9,511 bases of DNA from Oscillospiraceae bacterium (GCA_902766855.1 CACXFE010000003.1:1-9511), one strand, 5' to 3'. Shown: positions 1 to 6,751, counted from the first letter of the stretch. Notes: generated by a model not told the origin, from the letters alone. Made by a program: numbers and translations.

Positions 1-618
1 CAAAGCGGCTGTGATCGCCGCTTCGCCCGGCTTGTCCACCGCGAAACCGCGAATATGCCCGCCCCGCATCATCAAATCAAAATCATAGAGGGGAGCAAAG
101 GCGTCTTTTCGCGCCGTCAACGGCTCGATCACCGTTTTGCCGGGATCATCGATCAACAGCATCACATGGGGGATTTCAAGGCAGGCATCCCGCCGGATCT
201 CAACCCGTGGCGGGATTCTCTCGGTCACCGTGGCCTCTGTCGCGCGAATCAGGGCTTGGCTTGTTTTTTCAAAACTGTATTCCTGCAGATCGATCAATCC
301 AACAATCCCCCGCCGCGTGCCGCCCGAAGTTTCCCGCTCCACATATACAAATGTATCCGGGATCTCACGAAACACTCCGTTTGCACAGTATTCCCGCATG
401 GTCTGATTGATCGAGGAAATCCGCTTTTCCCTTTCCTCGGATAAATAGGCTTCCGGGTAAACGATCCGCAAAGAAGAAGGCGCGCCTGCCGCCAGTTGCG
501 CCGCCTGCTCCCAATACGATCGATCCGATGTGTACTGATCACAGGCGATCACCGCCCATTTTTCAAAATTGTCTTTCGGCAGTAAAATATCCGCCGGGTA
601 AAACCACTGTTTCTTCAT
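1..618 (-). CDS. DUF1015 family protein, N-terminal part (runs off the left edge)
   Basis: The first 206 codons are visible; the C-terminal part lies outside the window. The start is the ATG at 616-618, preceded by a good AAGGAG ribosome binding site at 625-630. The protein begins MKKQWFYPADILLPKDNFEK and contains the run RATEATVTERIPPRVEIRRD followed shortly by EIPHVMLLIDDP, which I recognise as the conserved core of the DUF1015 family. Members are usually about 400 residues, cytosolic, and of unknown biochemical function; in Clostridia they are often found near serine biosynthesis genes, but nothing of that kind is visible here. No signal peptide or membrane segment is seen. A terminator hairpin sits directly upstream of its ribosome binding site, so it may depend on read-through from the lipoprotein gene or on a promoter I cannot see. 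The family call is fairly firm; the function is unknown. Confidence 0.88.
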   Translation of the reverse strand, partial: MKKQWFYPADILLPKDNFEKWAVIACDQYTSDRSYWEQAAQLAAGAPSSLRIVYPEAYLSEEREKRISSINQTMREYCANGVFREIPDTFVYVERETSGGTRRGIVGLIDLQEYSFEKTSQALIRATEATVTERIPPRVEIRRDACLEIPHVMLLIDDPGKTVIEPLTARKDAFAPLYDFDLMMRGGHIRGFAVDKPGEAAITAAL

Positions 619-640
619 GCTGTACTCCTTTTTGCCGATC

Positions 641-675
641 AAATTAAAATAAACGGCTGCCTGATCGGGCAGCCG
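641..675 (-). terminator. Intrinsic terminator downstream of the lipoprotein gene
   Basis: A perfect 8-bp stem (654-661 with 668-675, cggctgcc / ggcagccg) with a 6-base loop is followed, reading the minus strand, by TTTATTTTAATTT at 641-653. It lies 6 bases after the lipoprotein stop codon, where a terminator is expected. It leaves only about 10 bases before the ribosome binding site of the next gene. Confidence 0.8.
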
Positions 676-681
676 AACGGT

Positions 682-1419
682 TTACTTATAATAAGATATT
701 TCGATCGCCGTAATGGTATCCTCCACCGGGTTGATATATACCGAAATGCCGTTGCGCCGGTCATTTTCGCTGATGAAGTAGTCTAAATAATAACTCTCTT
801 GAGAAACACCGTAAAAATGGGACGGCGTACCGAGCGTATCCATAATATCGGTAATGGCCATTTTGTTATTCAATCCGTTGACATTCAAATCCGAATACTG
901 TTTGGGATTCGCGTAAAAATCATTTTCAAACCGCATTTTGACCACATAGCATTTCTTTAATTTCACCGAATTATTGGAAGAATTATAAAGAACCGCCGTG
1001 ATCTTCTTCCCGTCTTCCCGTACAAACACCACATCGACCGATTCACAGGCAAGCACAGGCGAATCTTCGTTCCAATCTTCCGAATCGGCAAGTTTCCAGC
1101 CTTTCTTGATCATGGCGGAAAACTTCATCGGCGCGGTAAAATCATCCCCGGCGAATGAGGCTTTGATATGAAACCGCTTCCCGAGATAAACAGAAGAATA
1201 GTTTTCTTCATCAAACAGGCTGATATCCAGATACTTCGACATCACGCGGTCACTCGACATGATTTTGCGCGGTTCTGCCCCGCTTTCGGTTTGAGAGGCG
1301 GTTTCGGGCGGCTTGCTCTCCACCCCGTAATTGCGATCGACCGGGCTGCACGAAACGGTAAACAACAAGGTGAGCAGCGCAGCAAGCAACAAAGCCAGCC
1401 GGTTTACCCTTTTTTTCAT
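682..1419 (-). CDS. Predicted lipoprotein of unknown function
   Basis: I do not recognise a named family. The 245-residue protein starts with MKKRVNRLALLLAALLTLLF and a lipobox-like TVSC with Cys24, so it is probably exported, lipidated and anchored to the outer face of the membrane. The ATG at 1417-1419 is preferred over an in-frame upstream start at 1488 because the upstream one would place 23 extra residues before the signal peptide and would lie upstream of the -35 box, outside the predicted transcript. The ribosome binding site (AAGGGTGG) is modest. After a Ser/Glu-rich spacer comes a mature domain with mixed polar character. The last 60 residues include DIMDTLGTPSHFYGVSQESY and a closing beta-rich segment; this D-x-x-x-x-LG-x-P pattern recalls repeat units of BLIP/SmpA-like folds, but that is only a resemblance. 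It has its own promoter and terminator and is probably a single-gene transcript. Confidence 0.8.
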   Translation of the reverse strand: MKKRVNRLALLLAALLTLLFTVSCSPVDRNYGVESKPPETASQTESGAEPRKIMSSDRVMSKYLDISLFDEENYSSVYLGKRFHIKASFAGDDFTAPMKFSAMIKKGWKLADSEDWNEDSPVLACESVDVVFVREDGKKITAVLYNSSNNSVKLKKCYVVKMRFENDFYANPKQYSDLNVNGLNNKMAITDIMDTLGTPSHFYGVSQESYYLDYFISENDRRNGISVYINPVEDTITAIEISYYK

Positions 1420-1453
1420 CACAACCACCCTTTCGCAAATAATCTCCCTTTTT

Positions 1454-1482
1454 ATTTTATTCGTTGCGGCAGAAAAAGTCAA
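1454..1482 (-). promoter_or_regulatory. Sigma-A-type promoter for the lipoprotein gene
   Basis: Reading the minus strand, TTGACT (1477-1482) is separated by exactly 17 bases from TAAAAT (1454-1459). Each hexamer is one base off consensus. The -10 box lies about 35 bases before the lipoprotein ATG. Confidence 0.8.
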
Positions 1483-1540
1483 CAGCAACTTAAAATTTGA
1501 CGGTTTCCATAAGGGAACCTGCCCGAATTTGGCTACACTG

Positions 1541-2478
1541 TCAAGAATGCGGGGAAACCGTTCGTGTTACGAACGCTTGGATCGCCCCTTCCACCGCATT
1601 CGTATCCACCAAATAACTGAGCCCGTGATCGGCTCCTTCCACCGAAACCAGTTGCTTTTCCCCCGCGATCGCGGCGTAGTTTTCCTCAGACATACGGTAA
1701 GGCATAACCCATCCGCCGTGCCGTGGATCAGCAAAACGGGAAGTTTCGTTTTTTGCAATGCCTTCACCGCCGAAACCCCGCAAATACCAAATCCGCCGAA
1801 AAGCCTGCAATACAGTTCCATTGCCGGAATAAACGGCAGGGCGCTGAAATGAAACGCTTTATGAGCCACCGCGTTCAGGATCGCCACAGGGGAAGTATAC
1901 CCGCAATCCGCGATCACGCCTTTTACCTGCTCCGGCAAAGCAAGCCCCGCCGCCATCAGAACGGTGGAAGCCCCCATCGACATTCCGCCCAGCAACAGGC
2001 GCTGTTCCCTGCCGCCGCGCTGTAAGATATAGTCGATCCATGTAGCAACATCCCGCCGCTCTTTCACGCCGAATGTAATCAATTTTCCCTCGCTTTTTCC
2101 GTGGCTGCGCTGCTGAACAAGCAAAACATTCAGCCCCATTTCATAATATGCCCGCACCGCGCAGGAAAAATCCCGCCGCGAGGCCGAGCGATAGCCGTGA
2201 AAAAGCAATACGGTGCAATCGCTTCCTCTGTCAAAATATTCCGCGGCAAGCGTCAATCCGTCAAAACTGCGAGTCGTGCAAAACTGCGGGGCATGTTGCT
2301 CCATAAAAGCCAGCCCGTCCAAAATGATCGGATGGTAGGCTTTCAGGTATTCGTTTTCCGGTGCCGACATATCGTTCAGATCGTGCGTTTCCTTCCGCAC
2401 GAAAACAAATCGAAACAGCATGGCGGACAACAGCAGATATAGAAACAAAACCGCCGCCGTTACATACAATATCCACAT
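1541..2478 (-). pseudogene. Membrane-anchored alpha/beta hydrolase broken by a frameshift
   Basis: The gene starts at the ATG at 2476-2478, after GGTGATGAGAG. The N-terminus is a single membrane helix (residues about 1-27), followed by an alpha/beta hydrolase domain with LLFHGYRS (oxyanion region), the nucleophile elbow GGMSMG (Ser167) and LLIHGTAD with the likely catalytic Asp256. This matches the YqkD/BEM46-like branch of hydrolases. Right after Asp256 the frame is lost: the in-frame continuation is a 47-residue Trp/Arg-rich nonsense tail ending at 1567. The expected ending, PYRMSEENYAAIAGEK and then VEGADHGLSYL with the catalytic His, is encoded in another frame down to a TGA at 1541. One missing base at 1703-1710 would explain it; the restored protein would be about 312 residues. 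The encoded product as it stands lacks the triad His. This could be a recent inactivating mutation or a sequencing error. Natural substrate unknown. Confidence 0.85.
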
Positions 2479-2496
2479 CTCTCATCACCGTTTTTT

Positions 2497-2502
2497 ATTG
2501 TA
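2497..2502 (-). promoter_or_regulatory. Extended -10 promoter element for the hydrolase pseudogene
   Basis: On the minus strand TACAAT is preceded by TGG, giving an extended -10 (TGN-TACAAT), 18 bases before the ATG. No convincing -35 box is seen at 16-18 bases, which is tolerated by extended -10 promoters. It lies just after the terminator-like hairpin at 2527-2568. Confidence 0.55.
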
Positions 2503-2526
2503 CCACAAACCGGTTAAAAATGGTAG

Positions 2527-2568
2527 AAAAAAATCACCGCGACAGAAAATTTTTCCGCCGCGATTTTT
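2527..2568 (-). terminator. Probable intrinsic terminator between the DUF378 gene and the hydrolase
   Basis: On the minus strand AAAAATCGC... pairs imperfectly with ...GCGGTGATTTTT and is followed by a run of seven T. The stem has a bulge and G-T pairs. Flanking A and T runs make it potentially active in both directions, although no plus-strand gene approaches it. It probably ends the transcript that carries the DUF378 gene. Confidence 0.6.
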
Positions 2569-2599
2569 GAAACTTGCTTTTAAGTATCCGATATTTCAA

Positions 2600-2624
2600 C
2601 GCGGCAGGAGTCTTTCCTGCCGCG
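2600..2624. other. Perfect 10-bp GC-rich hairpin in the 3' region of the DUF378 gene
   Basis: cgcggcagga (2600-2609) and tcctgccgcg (2615-2624) are exact inverted repeats around a 5-base loop. Reading the minus strand it follows the DUF378 stop codon by about 30 bases, but the sequence after it (TTGAAATATC) is not a proper T tract. It may be a first, weak terminator or an RNA-stabilising hairpin ahead of the second hairpin at 2527-2568. Confidence 0.6.
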
Positions 2625-2655
2625 CCAAGCCGCGAAAGAGTCTCACGGCTGTTTG

Positions 2656-2871
2656 TTAAGCACTTTCCGCCGTCCGCATTTCCACATGTTCACGGAACAG
2701 AAGAGAAATGCACCAAATACCTGCCAACGCGATCAAGGTATACAGGATCCTGCTGATAATCGCCGCCGTGCCGCCGAAAGCCCAAGCAACGAGATCAAAC
2801 TCAAACAGTCCCATTAACCCCCAGTTCAACGCACCGATTATGACAAGTACAAGACAAATTCTGTCAAACAT
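2656..2871 (-). CDS. DUF378 small membrane protein
   Basis: This 71-residue protein begins MFDRICLVLVIIGALNWGLM and contains GLFEFDLVAWAFGG and then a second hydrophobic stretch, RILYTLIALAGIWCISLLF. The ALNWGL...G..FDLVA pattern followed by SRILYTLIALAGIW is characteristic of DUF378 (COG2155), a family of two-helix inner membrane proteins of unknown function and of this usual length. The ATG at 2869-2871 is chosen because AAGGAG lies 8 bases upstream; the in-frame GTG at 2880 overlaps that ribosome binding site and is unlikely. The gene follows ddl by 65 bases and has a perfect TATAAT upstream, so it may be transcribed on its own, from the murF-ddl transcript, or both. Family call firm, role unknown. 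Confidence 0.9.
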   Translation of the reverse strand: MFDRICLVLVIIGALNWGLMGLFEFDLVAWAFGGTAAIISRILYTLIALAGIWCISLLFREHVEMRTAESA

Positions 2872-2918
2872 TGCTATCACTCCTTTTCGGCAGTAATAGT
2901 CTTGACCGAATGAGCGGA

Positions 2919-2924
2919 ATTATA
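2919..2924 (-). promoter_or_regulatory. Candidate -10 box for the DUF378 gene
   Basis: On the minus strand there is a perfect TATAAT 48 bases before the DUF378 ATG and 12 bases after the ddl stop codon. The matching -35 would fall within or next to the 3' end of ddl; the best candidate is TTCAAA at 19 bases, which is poor in both match and spacing. Confidence 0.45.
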
Positions 2925-2936
2925 CTCTTTCAAAAC

Positions 2937-4124
2937 TTAAATTTTTGAACCTTTTGCGCCTTTTGTGCCAAACGAAACCCCGGAAAGAATATTGGTATCG
3001 ATCGTGAAAGTCAGATTTTCCCGGGCGCGTTCGCGTTTAAACGCCAATTCCGCCAATCGGTCGATCATATCGGTGTATTTCAAGCCGGTCGCTTCCCACA
3101 GATAAAACGCAAGCGAGCCGGGAATCGTATTGATTTCATTGGCATAAACCTTGCCGGTTTCGGTATCCAACAGATAGTCGATCCGCACCACGCCGTTTGC
3201 CCCGATCGCCTTGAAAATTTCGCAGGATAACCGGCGGATTTCCTCTGCCTTTTCTTCGGGCAGATCCGCAGGGATCTGGCGGGAAAGCGAAGCCATTCCT
3301 TTACTGCCGCCTTTTGAGCCGGAAGTATACTTATCCGCATAGGACAAAATTTTATCGTGCATAAACGGCTCTTCACATACACTGGCGGTGCAATCATCCG
3401 CGTCGCCCAAAACCGAGCAGTTGATTTCCCTTAAAGCGGACACCGCGTGTTCCGCCAAAATATCCTCGGCAAAGGAAGCGGCAAGCGTGATTGCGCTGTC
3501 CAGTTCCGCGGCGGTTTCTACCTTGGAAATCCCCACGCTGGAGCCGAGGTTGATCGGTTTGATAATCAGCGGAAATCCGATTTTTTCGGTGATTTTTGCG
3601 GTAATTCCCTTCCGATCGGTCAAATATTCACGGGCGCGGAAAGTAACGCAATCAAGCACGGGAAGCCCCGCGCTTTTCAGCACATCTTTAAACACGGCTT
3701 TATCCATTCCCACCGCGGCGGAAAGAATATCACACCCGATATAAGGCAACCCCAAAAATTCAAAATAACCCGCCATTGTGCCGTCTTCACAGTTGGTGCC
3801 ATGCACCACCGGAAAAGCCAGATCCAGCCGCACCGCTTTTTTCCTGGAAAAAACGCCGCCGCTTTGTTCTTTCATGTAAACCCCGCCGTTTTCCCGCACC
3901 ACCGTCACCGGGCGCGCCGCTTTTAAAAGAGCGGGCAGATCGCGGTAATTTTCAATTTTCAAAAGTTCTTCTCCCGTGACCATTTCGCCCGATTTGGTAA
4001 CATATACGGGGATCACCTCATATTTTTCCCGATTGATCGCGCGCATGGCCTGCACCGCGGAAATAATGGACACTTCATGTTCGACCGAACGGCATCCGAA
4101 AAACACAGCAAGATTTGTTTTCAT
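2937..4124 (-). CDS. ddl: D-alanine--D-alanine ligase family protein (ATP-grasp)
   Basis: The enzyme class joins two D-alanines with ATP in the cytoplasm to make the dipeptide that MurF adds to the peptidoglycan precursor. Motifs of the 395-residue protein in order: EHEVSI (15-20), HGTNCEDGTM (108-117, where most Ddl have HG-x-x-GEDG), KPINLGSSVGIS (189-200), the loop lysine-tyrosine pair DKY (264-266), RIDYLLD (314-320) and NEINTIPG (329-336), the last giving the metal and substrate ligands. The loop after DKY carries a Gly/Lys/Ser-rich insertion (about 267-283), longer than in typical Ddl as I remember them, and the segment after NTIPG reads SLAFYLWE rather than the usual FT-x-x-SMYP. The C-terminus has a short Gly/Lys tail. 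The ATG at 4122-4124 is preferred over the upstream TTG at 4139; its GAGGGG ribosome binding site overlaps the murF stop. D-Ala-D-Ala is the likely product, but another D-amino or hydroxy acid in the second position cannot be excluded. Confidence 0.88.
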   Translation of the reverse strand: MKTNLAVFFGCRSVEHEVSIISAVQAMRAINREKYEVIPVYVTKSGEMVTGEELLKIENYRDLPALLKAARPVTVVRENGGVYMKEQSGGVFSRKKAVRLDLAFPVVHGTNCEDGTMAGYFEFLGLPYIGCDILSAAVGMDKAVFKDVLKSAGLPVLDCVTFRAREYLTDRKGITAKITEKIGFPLIIKPINLGSSVGISKVETAAELDSAITLAASFAEDILAEHAVSALREINCSVLGDADDCTASVCEEPFMHDKILSYADKYTSGSKGGSKGMASLSRQIPADLPEEKAEEIRRLSCEIFKAIGANGVVRIDYLLDTETGKVYANEINTIPGSLAFYLWEATGLKYTDMIDRLAELAFKRERARENLTFTIDTNILSGVSFGTKGAKGSKI

Positions 4125-4135
4125 GTTTCTACCCC

Positions 4136-5704
4136 TCAATATAAATAATTATCCGGCAAATCATTTTCAAGCAGAACCGCCGTGGCGGCGTCTGCCATGC
4201 CGGCATAAATGCCAACCGCTTCCCGAAAACCGGAAACAATATGCAGGTTTTCCTCGGGAAAAGCGGTGGAACGAACACCCTCCGCCAATGGCTTTGAGCG
4301 ATTTTTTCCTACCAGAATGATCACATCGCAGGCTTCCCCCGCCGCTTGACCCAACCGATAATTGCATTCATATTCGCGCTCACCGAGTTCGATCAGCCCC
4401 GGCGTGATGATCACCTTGCGAAGCCCTTCAAAAGACGCCAGCACCCGCACCGCTTCCAGGCACCCTTCGGGATTGGCGTTATACGCATCGTCGATCATGA
4501 CCGAGCCGTTCAGATAAGGTTTTAATTCCAAGCGATGCTCGGTCGGTTTTAAAGAAGCCACGGCATACCGGATATCATCCGGCTTGACGCCCAATTTCAG
4601 CGCCAGCGCCGCCGCGCCGGCAATATTCACGGTGTTATGCTTGCCAAGTAATTTGGTAGAAAGCGGAAGTTCCAGCCCGTCCCTGCAAAGAAGAAAGGAA
4701 GAACCGTCTTTCCCGGTTTGAAGATTCCGCACCCTGCAATCGGCGTCTTCCCGCAAGCCGTAAACCGTGTACCGCGACGCGTCGATCCGGCTGAACAGTT
4801 CCTCACTGTCCCCGTTTACAAACACTTCGCCGCCGTTTTTCAGCACTTCGTCCGCCAGTTCAAATTTGGTTTTGAACACAGCGTCTACCGTGCGGAAGGT
4901 TTCCAAATGCTGCGCGCCGACAGAGGTAATGATCCCGATTTTCGGATGCGCGATTTCACAGATTTCCTGAATATCGCCCACATTTTTAGCGCCCATTTCG
5001 CAAATAAAGACCTGCGTTTGAGGCAGTAAATGCTCCCGCACCGTGCGCACCACGCCCATCGGCGTATTGAAACTGCCCGGGGTGGCAAGCACATTGTATT
5101 TTTCGCTTAAAATGCGGGATAAAATAAATTTCACCGAGGTTTTGCCGTAACTTCCCGTTACCCCGATCACCAACAGATCCGGTCGCTCCCTCAAAATGCG
5201 CTTCGCGTCATTCACATACCAGTGCGCGATCGCATTTTCCACCGGCGCCATCAAAGTGCGGCAAAGCAGCGCCGTGCCCGGCACCAAGCAGGTCAACAAC
5301 ACGCCGATCGTCAAAAACACATTTTTCCCTATCCACGGAAGCACCGCCGCCGCTATTATGACGGCATACAACACCGCCGCCGCCGCGTACAATCGCTTGA
5401 TCCGTGCGGTCACCGCCAGTTTTTTAATGGATTTTTTTTGTTGTGAAAAGGCGCGGGCAATGCGAAATCCCAGTAAAAAAGCCGCGCCGACCGCCAAATA
5501 CAGCGGCGCCGCCCATGCCAGCACGCAGATCCCCGCCGCCAAAACCGCTTCGGCGATCGCCTGCGCACAAAAATTCTCCTTTAACCACCCGAAGTAGCGG
5601 GAAGGAAAATAGGAGTTTTGCTGTAACATCTGAAATTGCCGCGCGAGCGCAAACAATGCGGAAACCGCTAAAAGAACCAGCGCAGCCAAAACACTATATT
5701 TCAA
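4136..5704 (-). CDS. murF: Mur ligase (MurF-like) with an N-terminal multi-span membrane region
   Basis: MurF uses ATP to add D-Ala-D-Ala to UDP-MurNAc-tripeptide. The 522-residue protein keeps the central and C-terminal Mur ligase domains: P-loop GVTGSYGKTS (181-190), SFNTPMGV (211-218), EMGAKNVGDI (237-246), TSVGAQHLETF (260-270), GKHNTVN (354-360), HRLE (390-393) and the MurF signature DDAYNANPEG (405-414), ending with ENDLPDNYLY. The N-terminal substrate-binding domain of normal MurF (about 450 residues, roughly 100 before the P-loop) is absent; instead the first 150 residues hold about four to five hydrophobic segments (about 3-20, 46-80, 104-122, 127-149). The start is a TTG at 5702-5704, with AAGGTGG about 10 bases upstream; the first in-frame ATG, at residue 26, would remove the first hydrophobic segment. 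It sits 54 bases after the hydrolase gene and 11 bases before ddl. It may act on a membrane-bound precursor, but that is inference. Confidence 0.88.
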   Translation of the reverse strand: MKYSVLAALVLLAVSALFALARQFQMLQQNSYFPSRYFGWLKENFCAQAIAEAVLAAGICVLAWAAPLYLAVGAAFLLGFRIARAFSQQKKSIKKLAVTARIKRLYAAAAVLYAVIIAAAVLPWIGKNVFLTIGVLLTCLVPGTALLCRTLMAPVENAIAHWYVNDAKRILRERPDLLVIGVTGSYGKTSVKFILSRILSEKYNVLATPGSFNTPMGVVRTVREHLLPQTQVFICEMGAKNVGDIQEICEIAHPKIGIITSVGAQHLETFRTVDAVFKTKFELADEVLKNGGEVFVNGDSEELFSRIDASRYTVYGLREDADCRVRNLQTGKDGSSFLLCRDGLELPLSTKLLGKHNTVNIAGAAALALKLGVKPDDIRYAVASLKPTEHRLELKPYLNGSVMIDDAYNANPEGCLEAVRVLASFEGLRKVIITPGLIELGEREYECNYRLGQAAGEACDVIILVGKNRSKPLAEGVRSTAFPEENLHIVSGFREAVGIYAGMADAATAVLLENDLPDNYLY

Positions 5705-5758
5705 AACAGCACTTCCACCTTTTCGAATAGAATCACGATCCGCAAAAACAAACCCGTT

Positions 5759-6517
5759 TTACGGCAAAAAACTCCGCAGGATCGCATATGCCCTGCCCGG
5801 TTGTTCGCAAAACGCAAAATGCCCGGCGCCTTCCAACACGCACAGCCCGCAATCAGGGATCAGGCTTTCGATGATTTTGGCATCGGCAAGCGGCGTGGCG
5901 GTATCCTTTTCGCCCCAGATCAGCAAAGTCGGGCAAGAGATCGCCCCGATCTGATCGCGCAGATCGGTGTTCACAAGGGAAACCAATGTTTTCCGCAGCA
6001 CTTCGGGCGCGGCGTTATAATCAGCCGAGCCGTAATGCCGGCGCGCTTTTTCAAGCAAACCGCCGGAATGGCGGCGAATGCCCGGCAAAGTCAGCACCCG
6101 CTTGATCATTTTAAAACTTTTGGCACGCAAGCGTTGTTTCACGCTTTTTTTGGGGATCAGACCCGCCGCGTCCAATAAAACCATTTTCGGCGGAGATACC
6201 ATGCCGGCCGCCGCCATGCGCATCGCCACTCTGCCGCCGTGGGAATGCCCGATCAGAATCGGATCGGAAAGCCCGGTCGCCTGCATAAATTTCAGCACAA
6301 AATCGCAGTAATCTTCGAGCGTCCAAGGCTCTTTCATCGTGTCCGATCCGCCGCATCCCGGGAAATCCGGCGCTACCAACCGGCACCGATCGGCCAGCAC
6401 TTCCATCACGCCCCGATAGACCGCATGGGATGAGCCCCATCCATGCAGCAATAAAACCGGCGCCCCGCTGCCCGCTTCGGCATATTCGATTGTCAGCCCG
6501 TCGATCTCAACCTTCAT
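5759..6517 (-). CDS. Alpha/beta hydrolase (soluble)
   Basis: The 252-residue protein is a complete alpha/beta hydrolase: oxyanion region LLLHGWGSS (22-30), PDFPGCGGSD (50-59), nucleophile elbow GHSHGG with Ser92, WGEKD with Asp205 and AGHFAF with His233, so the catalytic triad is intact. A helical cap lies between about 121 and 185. No signal peptide or membrane segment is seen, so it should be cytosolic. The ATG at 6515-6517 is preferred over the upstream in-frame start at 6550 because GGAG lies 7 bases before it. Enzymes of this fold are mostly esterases, lipases, peptidases or C-C hydrolases; the substrate cannot be read from sequence. It is the first gene after a promoter and precedes murF and ddl by a short gap, which suggests, but does not prove, a role in cell wall precursor metabolism. 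Confidence 0.9.
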   Translation of the reverse strand: MKVEIDGLTIEYAEAGSGAPVLLLHGWGSSHAVYRGVMEVLADRCRLVAPDFPGCGGSDTMKEPWTLEDYCDFVLKFMQATGLSDPILIGHSHGGRVAMRMAAAGMVSPPKMVLLDAAGLIPKKSVKQRLRAKSFKMIKRVLTLPGIRRHSGGLLEKARRHYGSADYNAAPEVLRKTLVSLVNTDLRDQIGAISCPTLLIWGEKDTATPLADAKIIESLIPDCGLCVLEGAGHFAFCEQPGRAYAILRSFLP

Positions 6518-6558
6518 ATGATTTCTCCGATCAAAATTGCTCATACTCATATTTATAT

Positions 6559-6564
6559 ATTATA
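6559..6564 (-). promoter_or_regulatory. Extended -10 promoter for the hydrolase-murF-ddl operon
   Basis: On the minus strand a perfect TATAAT preceded by TGG gives an extended -10, 41 bases before the hydrolase ATG. The -35 region is a T-rich stretch (TTCTTT at 17 bases) that matches poorly. It is the only strong promoter candidate upstream of the hydrolase, murF and ddl genes. Confidence 0.7.
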
Positions 6565-6700
6565 CCAAACTTGCTCGCAAAAAAGAAGAGTTTTTTTCAA
6601 TTTTTCGGTGTTTTTTGGAAATTTCTTTTCCCTTCTTATCATTCCGTTGACATTATCATACCACTTTTCGCAGGCTTTTGCAATCCCTTCCGCACAATAG

Positions 6701-6732
6701 AAAACGGAGCATCAAATTCAATGCTCCGTTTT
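6701..6732 (-). terminator. Strong intrinsic terminator after the cohesin gene
   Basis: A perfect 12-bp stem (6701-6712 with 6721-6732, aaaacggagcat / atgctccgtttt) with an 8-base loop, ending on the minus strand in TTTTCTATT. It starts 19 bases after the cohesin gene's stop codon and separates that unit from the hydrolase operon. The A/T-flanked stem could work in both directions. Confidence 0.88.
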
Positions 6733-6751
6733 TGGTTGACTGTTTAAAACT

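Noticed and set aside
1420..1488. Longer start for the lipoprotein, at 1488
   Set aside because: It would put 23 residues before the signal peptide and initiate upstream of the -35 box of the promoter at 1454-1482.
1495..1525. Weak stem GGTTCCC/GGAAACC after the hydrolase pseudogene as a terminator
   Set aside because: Only 7 bp with a mismatch, and the following TCAAATTTT is a poor T tract.
1559..1575. Inverted repeat cgttcg-tgtta-cgaacg as a possible operator or terminator stem
   Set aside because: Only 6 bp, lies inside the coding end of the hydrolase pseudogene, and has no T tract after it; best explained by chance.
1700..1713. Programmed ribosomal frameshift as the explanation for the split hydrolase
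   Set aside because: The junction GGGTTATG has no heptameric slippery sequence, stimulatory structure or upstream Shine-Dalgarno-like motif that I can see; mutation or sequencing error is simpler.
1331..1852. Plus-strand open frame of 173 codons spanning the gap between the lipoprotein and the hydrolase pseudogene
   Set aside because: It overlaps two minus-strand genes and a clear minus-strand promoter, and its product resembles no family I know.
3447..3926. Plus-strand open frame of 159 codons within ddl
   Set aside because: Its product is low in recognisable structure and it is fully antisense to a well-supported ddl gene.
6518..6700. AT-rich gap between the hydrolase operon and the cohesin terminator as an RNA gene or small ORF
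   Set aside because: Apart from the promoter at 6559-6564 I see no tRNA-like fold, riboswitch-like core or small open frame with a ribosome binding site.
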